Positions 24,104-37,800 of a stretch of DNA of 64,000 nucleotides are shown in pieces. The DNA is taken from NCBI GenBank assembly GCA_028551475.1, contig CM052354.1, forward strand, positions 24,265,258 through 24,329,257, in the 5' to 3' direction. The DNA comes from Casuarina equisetifolia. Its lineage: Eukaryota > Streptophyta > Magnoliopsida > Fagales > Casuarinaceae. Every line of letters begins with the position of its first letter. The first letter of the stretch is position 1. Made by a program: the position numbers and the translations under genes. Below the pieces are notes generated by a model. It worked only from the letters and a program-made list of their open reading frames with translations, did not search any database and had not been told where the DNA came from.

Positions 24104-26912
24104 TCATCTACCCTCTTTGATAGAAGAAAAGACGTCAGATGGTTCGAAATTCCTGCCAGTGGATCCCGGGTTTGCAACAACATTGCGGCTTGTAACACCA
24201 TTCCAAACATTCAAATATCCAGGTCGCAAAGTTGCAGCGCTCACTGGAATATGTCCCGAAAGCATTCCCACCACGTCCGACATTGATGGCCGTGCCCTAG
24301 GGTCTGGTTGTGTGCACAACAGAGATACTCCAATCACGCGTTTCACTTCCTCTTCATTGAACTCCAACAGCGTAGAGTCGATAAGCTCAAGTGCAGAGCC
24401 CTTTTCACGTAAGTCCCAAGGCTGAGAAGAATATCGGTTACTAGGCTTCAGAAAATAGTATACAAATGGTCGCAGGGAGAATTCCAATTCTTACAGTCAG
24501 TCTACTTTCATGGAGATACATAGTATAAGGAGGTAGATGTGTGTAGTTGAATTGTTTCAATTAGTCTCAATGGTTCATAATAAAACTATAGCCTGTTGGA
24601 GTTGTAAAACTGTTTTAGCAAGCAACTATATGTTCAAAGATAGCCTCATTTTGTGAGCAATAAATGTTTTCCTTTTCAATCTTAACATGTCGAATTTCCG
24701 CTTAACAAGATCCAAGTTTTAAACTTGTTTCGACCTTTTTTGGCAGGAACAAAATATGTGTAATTGCGGTGGTTATGTCTGTCATTAGCCGGGAACCCAT
24801 AGGTAGGAAAATTTTGAAGTAGACTGGAATCCTACAAGGAGAAATGGAGCAGAAGAAAATTGTTCATACCAATTCAAGAAGACATGCTTCCTACAAGGTT
24901 GAGCCACAGTTTTGCCTCCGGCTAACAATCTCAAGGGCCACAACACCAAAGGAATACACATCAGCCTTCACCGAAAGGCGGCCAGCGAAGACGTACTCCG
25001 GTGCCCAATAACCACTAAATCAGTTACAATTATATGCCCAATTTAGCACAAAACTCACAAACAAAGATAAAATAAAGGATTTTATACTTCAGAAGGGGTA
25101 GATGCCTAATTAAGCCTTCATCATCTTACGGAGTTCCTACAAGTTTGGTATTTGTATGGGTCTTTTCTTCATCATAAAGCTTGGCTAGCCCAAAGTATGA
25201 TATTTTGGAGATAAAACCTTTGTCAAGCAGGATATTAGCAAGCTTAACATCTCGGTGTACAACTCGAAGCCCTGAGTCTTCATGAAGATAAGCTAGACCT
25301 CTTGCTACACCCAAACATATTTCATGACGTGTTGACCACTTGAGATTCAAACTTTTATTCCCTGTTTCATGCAAGCATATAAGACTTTATCTACTTGATA
25401 TATAAACTCTGAATACATACGCAAACATGTTCATGTATAGGTAAAATTGCGTAATATAGAGTTATATATTCAACTCTATAAAGAGAGATTTAGAACAAGA
25501 ACAAACATTCTCCACATACCAAATAATGCCTCATGAAGACTTCCATTTTCTAGAAACTCATAAACAAGCAGTCGCTCATCTCCCTCAATGCAGTACCCAT
25601 ACAATTTCACAATGTTACGGTGTTGCACAGAAGATATGTTAGTAATCTCGGTTTCAAACTGTTCCTTTCCTTGGTGCGGTGCTGCAACTAGTCGCTTCAC
25701 AACAATTACCCTTTGATCTCCAAGTGTTCCCTATTTAGTACAAAGTTACGAATATAATAAGGTGGTGGAAAGAACCCATTATCTGATGCTCCAATCAAAA
25801 CTTAACAAAAAAATATTGTTTCTTAATATTACTCAATCATTCAATCTGAATTTCCTAATACTGAAACAATTTGGAGAAACTATATTGCCAAATGTCATTT
25901 CTCATATCAAGATTCCCACAGTAATCAAGTCTAACGGATACCATCCAGATAAGTTTTTGTTCAACATTTTGTCTAAGCATATCAAGACACCATAGCTACA
26001 GAATGCTTCTTCTTTCATCATACTGAGTACAAAAAACAAGTTGCATTGAAAAGTCCTAATTCTATCATATTTAAAGAAATAAATTAAAAAATTATTATGT
26101 AATACCAAATAAGGCCATAAATAAAAATGACTTCGTTATAAGGAAACTCATACAGGTATTCAATTTGGGAAAAGTAGTGTAGATCACAAAAGAACAATAC
26201 AATATGATTTTTTTATTTGATAGAGAACTTAAAATATCTTTCAATTCCAGCTGTGGTAAAAAAGATGTCATAATAAAATTGCAAATCTAAAAGAGCCAAT
26301 AAAGGAAAACAAATGGCTTGTTGAAATCTTTTTCCAAGTCTTCCAATCCTTTCATCATATTACTTCTATACCAATTCCAATTGCTAGCATTTTGCCAATC
26401 ACAATATAATTTCTCAAATAAATTGAAGAGTGCATGGGATTTCACAGAGCCCCCCAGGGGGTGGCAAGGGGAATGGAAATGTGTCGGACAATTAATAAAA
26501 GAAATGAAAAGAAATGGTAATGTTGCAAGCTACGCTTACTTACTGCTTGGAAATTGCAATAGATATACGACAGCAACAAAACTTATATAAGATAGCCAAA
26601 TTCAAGACATTGGTGTAGTCTCAGCTTCTTATTGTCCTTCACTGGAATGAGGACTTACCTTATGGACAGTTCCAAATGCTCCCTTTCCTAGCTTATTGTG
26701 TTCGGCAAAATCTTTTGTTGCTGTCCTTAGTTCAGTGAAGCTGAAATGGCGGAGTTTAGGGATATCCAACATCTCTGCAATATCAGCATATATACAGGTT
26801 TATCTATATCTATAATCAATTTGCTTGAGTGGTTTGTGAGTGAAAAAGCTAGATAGCTTTTATCTCTTAAATCGACAAAATATCTTCTAGTTGCACATTA
26901 ACCCCCAGTATA

Positions 26913-28556
26913 TGATAACTCTATTTTATATAGAGTTATTGTTATTATTTTAGGTTATATTTAATATAATTTTATTAAGTGATATTTATATTTAATTGTA
27001 TTTAAGTATGTTTTTGTTATTTTAGGTAGCAAATCCAAAATGGAAGAAAAGTAAGGAAATAAGCAAAAATTGGAAGGAAAAGAAAAGAAAAAAAGAAAGG
27101 TGGGTCACGTGAGTGGAAAACACGTGGGACCACAGGAGAGAAAAAGAGGCCAATTAACAAAACAAAAAGGAGTCGGGCTTTTATCGGGGAAGAGAGAGAG
27201 AAACCGAGAAAGGGAGAAAAAGACCGGCGGTGGACGAATCGAGGAAGGGGATCTCGCCGGAGCTCAAAGACGACGCGCGACAGCGCGCGTCTCAGGCGTA
27301 GAACACGGCGGTTGTGCGACAGCCGACCGCCGTTGTCTTTTCCGGTGAGAACCCATCACTGGCGTTTGAAGTGTAGTTTCTGGCCGTTTTATAGCGATTT
27401 TTGGCGATCAGAGAGCAGATCTTTAGTCCTAAAGTGATTTCTAGCCTTTCTGTACCAGTTTCGCGGCGGTTTACGGCGGTTTCCGGCGAAGAAGTGCGAA
27501 CGCCGACTTTGTCCATTCCGCTAGATCTACGCGTTTCTGTGGCGGATTTGCTAGATATTTTTATAGATCTGCAACCTAGGCGTCTCGATCCATCTTTCCT
27601 GAAGTTTCTATGAAGACCGGCGGCGGACGGCTGCGACGCGTGGTGGCCGGACGGCGGCGCGTGTCACCGGAGCGTGTCAACGCGTGCGAAAGCACGTGAG
27701 GGCGCGTCTCTGCACGTTTTCTTCCCGTTTTCTAGACAGCTTCTTCTCCTCCTCCTGATGTGCAGATTTGTGCAATTTGTTTTGTGATTTGAAGACATTT
27801 GGTGATAGCTTTAATGTTTTTAAATTCTAGAATATTTTGTTCACGTTTTTGCACTGATTTAGTTTGTGTAAATATGTTATTTTAATTTATTGTGTTAGAG
27901 CTGAGATGGAACTTAATTACGATGTATGAATGATATGATTGTTTGTGCTTTGTGAGGTATTTTATGAATGTGAAGTTGCATGTTACTGATCTTAATGCAT
28001 TTAAGTGATTAGCTACCACTTAATTGATATGATTTGCATATTTGAGTTCGAACGACGACGATATGCAGTTGCTTCATGTAATATGCAACCATAGATTAAT
28101 ATGGATAGAAATATACCATATGATTTGTGTGGCTTTAGGTGCAAACTGGAATATTCACATATCTTAATGCACTTAGTTCATTTAGTTTAGATGTAGACAT
28201 ACAGTGGGTTAATGAGCTAAGTAGGTTCGCTACACCTAGACATAGGGTAGTGAATAAATTAGGAAATTCCGCCATCACATGAATAGAATTAATCTTGCAA
28301 ACATAAATGATCGACATTTGTACTGAGTAATTAGGTGAAATCGGAAGCTCTAACACATTTCATTTATCAATTTTAGATTAATTTAATTATTAAATTCATG
28401 TTTTACCATTTTTGATTAGCTAGATAAACTCTAGGATCTATTCACCGTTAGTAATTAATTAGTTTAGTAAACACCAATCTTCGTGGGACGATATCTGTAC
28501 TTATCATTATATTACTTGTTCGACATGTACACTTGCATGTAAAATTTCACCGAACA
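26913..28556 (+). repeat. 5' LTR
   Basis: 1644 bp, TG...CA ended, the same length as the 3' LTR. A GC-rich stretch (about 27190-27720) contrasts with AT-rich ends. Open frames inside it are not genes. Confidence 0.93.
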
Positions 28557-28689
28557 AGTTTTTGGCGCCGTTACCGGGGATTGGTTGATTTACTACTGAT
28601 TAATATTCATACCGAATAGTTTCTTAGTTTAATCTAGCTTTTATTACATTTATTTTACTTTATTTTTGTTTTATTACAGAAAAGAAAGA

Positions 28690-30090
28690 TGGAGAGAAAT
28701 GATGGTTCACGTAAATTGCTGAAAGATTATGCACCATCATTTTAGAATGCCACAACAAGTTTTCAAAGGCCTGCAATTCAGGCAAACAACTTTGAGGTCA
28801 AGCCTGTGCACATCAAGATGCTTCAAAAATCCGTGCAATATAGTGGGCTACCAAACGAGGATCCAGAAGCTCACATTGAAGCATTCCTTGAATTCTGTGA
28901 CATGATTGGAGATCATGGAGTCACAGAAGATGTTATCAGGCTAAAATTATTTCCATTTTCTCTTAGAGATATAGCTAAAGATTGGTTCTCTTCACTTCCT
29001 GCAGGATGGATAACTACATGGGACGATTTGGCTTAAAAATTTCTTGCTGCAGGAGGGGACTTACATAGCAAATCACCAGAAGAGGCATTTAACTTCTTAG
29101 AGGAGATGGCAATTGATGACTATCAATGGTCTACTGAGAGACTACCAATGCATCAAGCAAGTAGAGTCCATGAAGTAGATACCCTCGCCGACTCACGTGC
29201 CGAATGGGAAGTGTTCCTAAGGAATAGATTTTGTGAATTTTGTGGTGGAGCACATGAGAGCACGGGATGTCAAGTAGGTAACCCCTATGTTCATTATAAT
29301 GATTATGCTAATTTTGTTGAAATTCCTAGCAGGTCACAAAATGACTATTACTCCGACTCGTACAATTCGGGATGGTACAACCATCAAACTTGTACATGGG
29401 GTAATCCAAATGAGATGAGACTGCAACCAACATTTTGGCAACCAGAAGAGGTTAAACCTAGCTTAGAGGAAATGATTAGCGAGATGGCCTACACCTCACA
29501 GAACCTTACAGAGGGGATTGAAGCAAAATTTCAAAATCAAGAAGTGAGCTTTCAGAGACAAGAAGCTTCAATCCAACAATTAGAGGTGCAAATAAGTCAG
29601 CTGATCAGCATGATCTCAGAGAATCAAGAGGGTCCTTTGCCTTGCGACACAGAGAAAAGTCCTATAGATACCGCAGAGGCAATAACCCTAACATGTGGCA
29701 ACCAAATGGGAGAAAATGATGCTGACAATGAAATTTTTGAAGAAACAGATAAAGATGTCAGCATACAACTTGAGGAGGCACCTAGGAACAACCTTGCTCT
29801 AGTACTTTATGAGTCCTTCATGCTTCCAACTCCATCTACCCAGAGATTCCAACAACGCGTTAAAGACAAGCAGTTTTTGGAATTCATTGATATATCTTTA
29901 AAATTGCACATTAACATTCCTTTTGCAGATACTCCAGTTCAAATGCTTAATTGTGCAAAATTTTTGAAAGAGATACTGGAGAAGAAAAGGAAGCTGGAAC
30001 TATATGAGACAGTTGTGCTGATTGAAGAATGTACAACCATCAAACGACACAAACTGTCTTCGAAACTATTAGAGTTTCATCCTCCTTGAG
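28690..30090 (+). other. Retrotransposon gag-like region (fossil)
   Basis: Its translation contains the plant Gypsy gag signature: SGLPNEDPEAHIEAFLEFC, then RLKLFPFSLRDIAKDWFSSL and a coiled-coil-like stretch rich in Q and E (SFQRQEASIQQLEVQISQL). The end resembles the Athila gag tail (INIPFADTPVQM, then KKRKLELYETVVL). Part of the usual gag middle is absent and the frame is interrupted, so this is a relic, not a host gene. It is followed by aagcgcttcttgggaggcaa, a motif often seen after gag in Athila-type elements. Confidence 0.85.
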
Positions 30091-31778
30091 CAATGTGGAG
30101 GATAGTTTGGCTGAAAACTATAAAGCAAGCGCTTCTTGGGAGGCAACCCAAGTACTTTATGGTCTTTTAGTTAGAAGTCTTTCGTTAGGAGTTTGGTTAG
30201 AAGGCTGTCACCATATGCTCATCACAACTCCATTTTGACTACCTGCAATCAGGGGAGTTTTCCTTGTTCCTTCCTTACTACTGCTTTATTTTCTTTTATC
30301 ATTGAAGAGAATGCTTCATTTAAGTTTGGGGGTGCTGCTATTGTTGTTGGAAGTGTGCTGTTTTTGTTGGATTTTGTTGGAGGTTGTGTGTTGTGGTTGT
30401 GTTGGAAGTATATTGGAGGTGTATAGGAAGTGTTTGGTGTTTGTTTGAAGTGTTAGTGTTAAAAAAATTTCTGTTTTGTGTTAGAAAGTCTATTTTCTAT
30501 GTGAAATCTTTTTCTTGTGTTGGACCATGATTTCTATGATTGAATCATTTATTGTGAATTCTTGGTGATTCTTTGGGAGATGTAGATTTTGTTCAAACTT
30601 GCAATTGTGGTATGAGTTAAGTGTGATTCTGATTATGTTGATTCACTCATTGAGCACTAAAAGTCTGCATTTTCTTGAAATTGTGTGTATCTCTAGAGAA
30701 CATTCATGTGAAGTGTGTGATTTTCTTGAATCTCATCCGAATCTTAGAATTTGCTTGATTTTCTCTTGAGGCGAAATCCTAGGTTACATCTGACTAAGAA
30801 AATGATTTAGGCCATCTTTGGATCGATTGAGCCTTTCAAACTAACCTTATTTACTTATCCCCAATCACCTCGCTGAGCCTTGTTCTTATCTTGATTTTGT
30901 TGAATGACACTTGCACATATATCCTAGCCTTTTTGATCAATTTATCTTTTTGTCCTATTCTCATGAACATATGACTTCGAGTGCGTAGAATGATTTGATC
31001 ATGAGAGAAGTCGAGAAGAAGGATGGTATGGGAAGAAATTGATTGCAATGATTGTGTGTAGCACAGTATGCTACTTATACTTATACAAATGCAAAAAAAA
31101 AAAAAATTGCTTTAGGATCAAATAATGTTATTATCTTTTGTTAGATTCAAGCCACATAGTTCTCTAAAGAAGATCGTTGAGCATTATTATTGATTATCAT
31201 TGATAAGAGAGGATTGAGGTGGCTAAATGTGTAAATGTTTTTGTTTTGCTTTGTTGTTGCACACATGATTATGGCTTTTTTATAGTGTCAAAGCATTATT
31301 GGACATGAAAGAATGAGCTTAAGTGGTAGAAAGATTTTCTTCATGAAGTAAAAAGGAAGAGAGGGGCTAAAGTTTTGATGAGATCCTAGAAAGTAATGTG
31401 TTCATGGGTTATTTGAGCTTAAATGACTTCCATCTTACCCTTAGCCCAGCCTTACATTACAAGTTTATGAAAGTCCTATTGATTCTTGGTTAGATGATTG
31501 ACTTACATTAGTGGAGAGAGGAATGAAGAGCAAACCTATGAGATTTGGTTAAAGATTGAGATATTGCATATTAATGTGGATCTATTTGGAGTACATGCAA
31601 TTGAGACAAAATGCGGACTCACACACACACACGTGGTTGACATAGTTAAGAGTCTATCTTACCTTATAAACCAATTGCAATGTTTAGATAAAAGTTACTT
31701 TTTTTTTTCTTTGAATTGTTAAGGTGAGCAATTATGGGAATATCATGGAATGATTGGTTATATATGTTGTTTTGTTCT

Positions 31779-32058
31779 TTTGCTCGAGGACGAGCAAAAT
31801 TTTAAGTTTGGGGGTATGGCATTGTTGTTTAGGAATATCATGGAATGATTGGTGGTAGTGTTAGAATTTGTTGTTTAGTACTTTTTGTGTGTAATTTCTT
31901 GTGCTTTTTGTGAGTAAATTTTTTTTATGTTGTCATAATATGTTATTTAGGGCTTGCTTAATGTTTTTTGTAAAAAAATTTGTTATTGTTTTGTGTTGTC
32001 ATAATGTGTTGTTTTGTTCTTTTGCTCGAGGACGAGCAAAATGTTAAGTTTAGGGTAT
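31779..32058 (+). repeat. Duplicated polypurine-tract region before the 3' LTR
   Basis: The phrase ttttgctcgaggacgagcaa, followed by aaaat-ttaagttt and a G run, occurs twice: about 31775-31816 and 32015-32056. Only the second copy abuts the 3' LTR. A shorter cousin (catttaagtttgggggtg) lies near 30318. The gctcgaggacgagc core is a perfect palindrome, able to form a hairpin. Confidence 0.8.
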
Positions 32059-33702
32059 TGATAACTCTATTTTATATAGAGTTATTGTTATTATTTTAGG
32101 TTATATTTAATATAATTTTATTAAGTGATATTTATATTTAATTGTATTTAAGTATGTTTTTGTTATTTTAGGTAGCAAATCCAAAATGGAAGAAAAGTAA
32201 GGAAATAAGCAAAAATTGGAAGGAAAAGAAAAGAAAAAAAGAAAGGTGGGTCACGTGAGTGGAAAACACGTGGGACCGCAGGAGAGAAAAAGAGGCCAAT
32301 TAACAAAACAAAAAGGAGTCGGGCTTTTATCGGGGAAGAGAGAGAGAAACCGAGAAAGGGAGAAAAAGACCGGCGGCGGACGAATTGAGGAAGGGGATCT
32401 CGCCGGAGCTCAAAGACGACGCGCGACAGCGCGCGTCTCAAGCGTAGAACGCGGCGGTTGTGCGACAGCCGACCGTCGTTGTCTTTTCCGGTGAGAACCC
32501 ATCACCGGCGTTTGAAGTGTAGTTTCTGGCCGTTTTATAGCGATTTCCGGTGATCAGAGAGCAGATCTTTAGTCCTAAAGTGATTTCTAGCCTTTCTGTA
32601 CCAGTTTCGCGGCGGTTTACGGCGGTTTCCGGCGAAGAAGTGCGAACGCCGACTTTGTCCATTCCGCTAGATCTACGCGTTTCTGTGGCAGATTTGCTAG
32701 ATATTTTTACAGATCTGCAACCTAGGCGTCTCGATCCATCTTTCCTGAAGTTTCTGTGAAGACCGGCGGCGGACGGCGGCGGCGCGTGGTGGCCGGACGG
32801 CGGCGCGTGTCACCGGAGCGTGTCAACGCGTGCGAAAGCACGTGAGGGCGCGTCTCTACACGTTTTCTTCCCGTTTTCTAGACAGCTTCTTCTCCTCCTC
32901 CTGATGTGCAGATTTGTGCAATTTGTTTTGTGATTTGAAGACATTTGGTGACAGCTTTAATGTTTTTAAATTCCAAAATATTTTGTTCACGTTTTTGCAC
33001 TGATTTAGTTTGTGTAAATATGTTATTTTAATTTATTGTGTTAGAGCTGAGATGGAACTTAATTACGATGTATGAATGATATGATTGTTTGTGCTTTGTG
33101 AGGTATTTTATGAATGTGAAGTTGCATGTTACTGATCTTAATGCATTTAAGTGATTAGCTACCACTTAATTGATATGATTTGCATATTTGAGTTCGAACG
33201 ACGACGATATGCAGTTGCTTCATGTAATATGCAACCATAGATTAATATGGATAGAAATATACCATATGATTTGTGTGGCTTTAGGTGCAAACTGGAATAT
33301 TCACATATCTTAATGCACTTAGTTCATTTAGTTCAGATGTAGACATACAGTGGGTTAATGAGCTAAGTAGGTTCGCTACACCTAGACATAGGGTAGTGAA
33401 TAAATTAGGAAATTTCGCCATCACATGAATAGAATTAATCTTGCAAACATAAATGATCGACATTTGTACTGAGTAATTAGGTGAAATCGGAAGCTCTAAC
33501 ACATTTCATTTATCAATTTTAGATTAATTTAGTTATTAAATTCATGTTTTACCATTTTTGATTAGCTAGATAAACTCTAGGATCTATTCACCGTTAGTAA
33601 TTAATTAGTTTAGTAAACACCAATCTTCGTGGGACGATATCTGTACTTATCATTATATTACTTGTTCGACATGTACACTTGCATGTAAAATTTCACCGAA
33701 CA
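32059..33702 (+). repeat. 3' LTR
   Basis: 1644 bp, aligned end to end with the 5' LTR without gaps in my reading, with about 20 differences. Most are C/T or G/A transitions, as expected from decay of methylated cytosines. Confidence 0.93.
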
Positions 33703-33996
33703 GTATATCATAGAAAATGTCGGACGGATATGGGAGATTCAGTAGCAAGAACATATAGGATGTTGTCTGTAAAATGGGGCTTCGAAAGCGAGGTGACATT
33801 CAATTCCGCTGCTCTTTCGTGATATATGTGCGTGCCTCTCTATTACTTGTAAAGACATGGCAGAGGTCATAATAAAACTGCCTTTATGTATTGTTATAAG
33901 CACGATATAATACACAGCATTCTGTACTTAGAACAATATGCTGACGCACAGGCCGCTATTATTATTTGTCAAATCAGAAATAGGCAACGATTCCAC

Positions 33997-34034
33997 ATAT
34001 ATATATATACATAGAGAGAGAGAGAGAGAGAGAG
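33997..34034. repeat. (AT)n-(GA)n compound microsatellite
   Basis: An alternating AT run (33997-34009) is followed by a GA run (34013-34034). It lies in the RLK-C intron between the LTR element and the TM exon. Confidence 0.9.
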
Positions 34035-34470
34035 GCTAAAAATAAACTTTGACAACTAGCATGGATGTTCAATCCGATTTGTGACTTACCCATATCATCA
34101 TCGGCTGGTTTCCGTTTCCCTCTTGGAAACCAACACCAACAAGATAAAAAGCCTAAAACTCCAGCACCAACAACACCACCTGGGACCTGACCAGTCCTAT
34201 TCCCCTTGCTGCTTGGAGGATTGTTATTAGTTGTGGGTTTAAAATCTGTAAAATAAAAAGGCTGTCAATAACATGAAACTTACATTGTTGCTATTTCGGG
34301 GGCTCGATTGCAAGGAAAGCTCCGTTGTAGGCAGTTCCATTCTGACGCCAAAGTGCTAAAGCACAAGCAAATGCATGTAGACAAAGAATATTACAGTTAG
34401 TGGTGCACCTGCAATGTAAGTTATAAGCAACTATATCTGTTTCATACTAACATTCTTTGAATGTTAAGAA

Positions 34471-34840
34471 TTAGGATTAACCTTCACACTTGTTAAGATA
34501 AATCTCACTCACGTGCAACTAAGCATTCTTCTAATAATATTGACATTTGTTACCCTATCATAACAAAGAATTCTTTGAATGGAGTATACCTTCAAAACGT
34601 CTACTTCTAAGATAGGATTTGCAAACCATAAGTAACTAAGAAATTGAAATGGAAGGTTAGGATTAACCTTCACACCTGTTAAGATAAATCTCACTCGTGT
34701 GCAATTAAGCATTCTTCTAATAATACTGACACTTGTTGCCCTATCATAACAGAAATTTCTTTGAATGGGATATGTCTTTGAAACGTTTACTTCTAAGATA
34801 GGATTTGCAAACCACAACTAAGAAACTGAAATTGATCCTC
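34471..34840. repeat. 186-bp tandem duplication in an RLK-C intron
   Basis: Two head-to-tail copies start at 34471 and 34657, each beginning ttaggattaaccttcacac and ending near ggatttgcaaacca. They differ at several positions. The matching introns of RLK-B (about 16030-16200) and RLK-D (about 47155-47320) have one copy, so the duplication is specific to RLK-C. Confidence 0.8.
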
Positions 34841-37800
34841 AATAGGAAACCAATTTACATAAAAGAAATGTATGATATTTATGGCAAATCAATTTCATAG
34901 GTATTGTTGTATCTAACCTTATCCTATGCATATTTTTTCTTTTTTCTTTTTATTGTACATTATGATTCTCAAGAAAAAAAAAGTTACGATAACTTTTTCT
35001 CTAAGTTAAAAATAGAATATCAAATGAGTTCTAAAATGTATATAAGAGGATGAAAATTACTATGTTTATAGCCCTCATGATTAAAACATTTTCCAACACC
35101 ATAACAGCCATCATAGACAACTTAAGTAGTTGACCAAAGACAAATACCAAAGATACCAATAATATCTTAACTGGATTGAAACTATTTCTCGTTTTTCCTG
35201 GATTCATCTTGGCAAAAAATCATCCAAGAGAACTGGAATATACAATACGGAGAGACCTACCCGCTGTTTGAACTTTCAATTGTGAAGTTGTTGCCAACTA
35301 TGTTGCTGCATCATATACACCAGATAATCTAAATGTCAGGTTACCCATAAGAGAAAGCAGCACATGAAAAGTCAATTTTCAAAATTCAAGATTTTGTATT
35401 CTTGTTAATGAAAAAGTATTATCCAAGAGTAGCAGATATATATATGCAAGTATTGGAAATAGTAATAGAAATATACGTAATAATTGGATATATAGATGTA
35501 CTATGAAGTTAACGATGAAACATACAGTTGTAAGTTTTGTTGGCTGATCCAAGAAGGAAAACTTCCCCCTAAGTTATTGTAAGATAAATCACTGCATCCA
35601 TAACATTACGAGGACATTAGATATAAGCTTTGTCCAGTCAGTGTTCAATACTAATTAGGGATTTGTGAATCACATTAATGCATTGGAATAAATTTTTGGC
35701 AATTAAATTTCAAATCTAAAACCTCTATTTTGGCATTTTTCCATTTTCAATATACACTGAAAATCCCAGAAAAAAAAAAGAAAAGAAAATACTTAAGCAG
35801 TCAGAATAATCAGCAGTTTCTCAAATGAATATAAAAAAGTTTGATTAACTGAGTGTTATGCCTAGATTTACTATCTCGTATTGTAAAGGACCTTCTCCAA
35901 TATGTTTGGTATATCTCAATATAAAGGCATAAGCTTAGATCAAACAATGTCTTAAGATGTGTTATTCAAGCTATCATACATAAAGAATGCTTTAGGAATG
36001 CTATCTTCCCAATAAGGGATGGGATTCTGTACTACTGCTCAACATTTGATAATATGTAATTTCTTGGTATATTCAAATTAGGCAGTTTATAAAAACTAAT
36101 AAACTCGATCAACCAAAAGAAACATTTTTACAGTTGAAAACCAGTTGGAAGACGACTCCATCTTTAATGCGCTACACTCTCATAAATGCACATATTGTCT
36201 TCCGGACTTACATTTTAAGAAGATTCTCAACTTTTTGTGCAGGGAGGGTGCCACTTAGCTTATTATCTCCAACGCATCTGACGATGAAGGAAACAATGCA
36301 TTCTTCAACAAATGGAGCACTTTGGGACATATAATGCACAACATAAGAGATAAGGTATATTACAAGCAAGCGAGCGAGCTCAAATTGAAAAGAGGATCTG
36401 GAATTTGCCCTATTATATTGTTGAAGCTTAAATCCCTGGAAAGATATGTAATTTTGTCACGTGGATGGATAAAAAGGTAATTTTCTCTTGGTTATGAGAT
36501 ATATATAAAACTAGTTATCTACCAAAAGCAATTATCTTCATGCAACTCAAATGTTATGCATCATCTAGACAAGAAAGAATTATTGGGCACAAGATGAAAA
36601 AAAATATAAATTAAGATGAAAGGAATTGCGTGAGATTGAAACATTATGCTCATTACAAACAAGATTAGCTCACATCTCTTAAGTTAGGAGATATAACCCA
36701 TAACTACGCCAAAACCTGAACAATCTGTAAATTTAGAGCTCAATCTTACGAATGTATTTCTTTATGTTGAGTTTGTTCAAACAAAAAAATAAGATATACC
36801 TTTGGATCCAATTAAACCCAAGCTAACACGATGCCTTGGATGAATCTCAGGAGTTGCCAATTAATGGCTATTACTTACAGATATGCTATTTTGTGGAAAT
36901 GCCTTTTCTTCTGACCTACTACCATCTAAACATAAAGGCAATAGGATCATATGGTTCTCAATTTAAGAGGACAACAAATATCTTTTCAAAAGCAAGAACA
37001 ATCCCAAGAAACCAAATAGATGACTTATAGACTTGAGAAAGGATGACTTACAATGATCTTAAATCAGTAAGCTCTCAAAGTTCCTTTGGAACCTCCCCGG
37101 ATAATGCGTTAATGCCAAAATTCCTAAATCATTAGAACATGAGGAAAAACATGAAAGGTTAAATAATGGTAATGGATTATGTCCTCAAAGTTCCAATTCA
37201 AACTGGTGTAAGCTTGCAAGTACTGCATACGAGTCAGGTTGCGGATTGATGAAGACAGATTACCTGTCAAGTAATTTTGGCCCAAGTTCCTGTAAGAAAA
37301 AGAAGAAACTTGGCATATTTAATAGCTCCCAAGTCAAGAGAGACCATTGTGGAAAGCAAGCACAATGCGTAACATTCAACTGGATGATATTGTACACTAC
37401 AATTTGAAGGTATAAATTCAATCCTAGCTTACATGACAAAGAAGGTAACCAAAATTCATCTAAAACCAAGTAAACAAAGATTTAGAGAGCTATACAAATT
37501 GGTAAGGAAAGTTAGAGTCCACAGCTCTTCTGAGATTACACCAACAACATCCAACGCATAGACCTTCTTGCAAGAAAAAATTCAGAAGGAAAATAATCGT
37601 TCAAATGGATAATTCATACATGCAAGAATCAAGATATTTTAATTTTCTTGAAGTTTTCAAGGCTATTTAAAACCAAAACGTTGGATCACCATGTTGAAGG
37701 ATTGTTCTACAATGTGTCATAAGTTCTCAAGTTTGATGTGAATTGTCATTGAAGTTTGTAAAATTGAAAGCATTAGTGGTGGCCTATGAACTCTTGCTCT

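Larger units (their letters stand above)
26913..33702 (+). mobile_element. Gag-only LTR retrotransposon, Ty3/Gypsy (Athila/Tat-like), in RLK-C intron
   Basis: Two 1644-bp LTRs (26913-28556 and 32059-33702) begin TGATAACT and end CCGAACA. They are flanked by the 5-bp target duplication gtata (26908-26912 and 33703-33707). The matching intron of RLK-B near 14350 is an empty site. After the 5' LTR there is a primer-binding site of the tRNA-Asp type (tggcgccgttaccgggga). A gag-like region follows at about 28690-30090, then about 2 kb of non-coding DNA and a purine-rich tract (taagtttaggg) before the 3' LTR. No protease, reverse transcriptase or integrase is visible, so it is a non-autonomous element and its gag is broken. 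The LTRs differ at only about 20 positions (a little over 1%), so insertion is recent, of the order of a million years or less to a few million depending on the rate used. It lies antisense to RLK-C. Confidence 0.93.

Noticed and set aside
27070-27613. Frames inside the LTRs (also 32163-32759)
   Set aside because: They fall in the GC-rich part of both LTRs and are not host genes.
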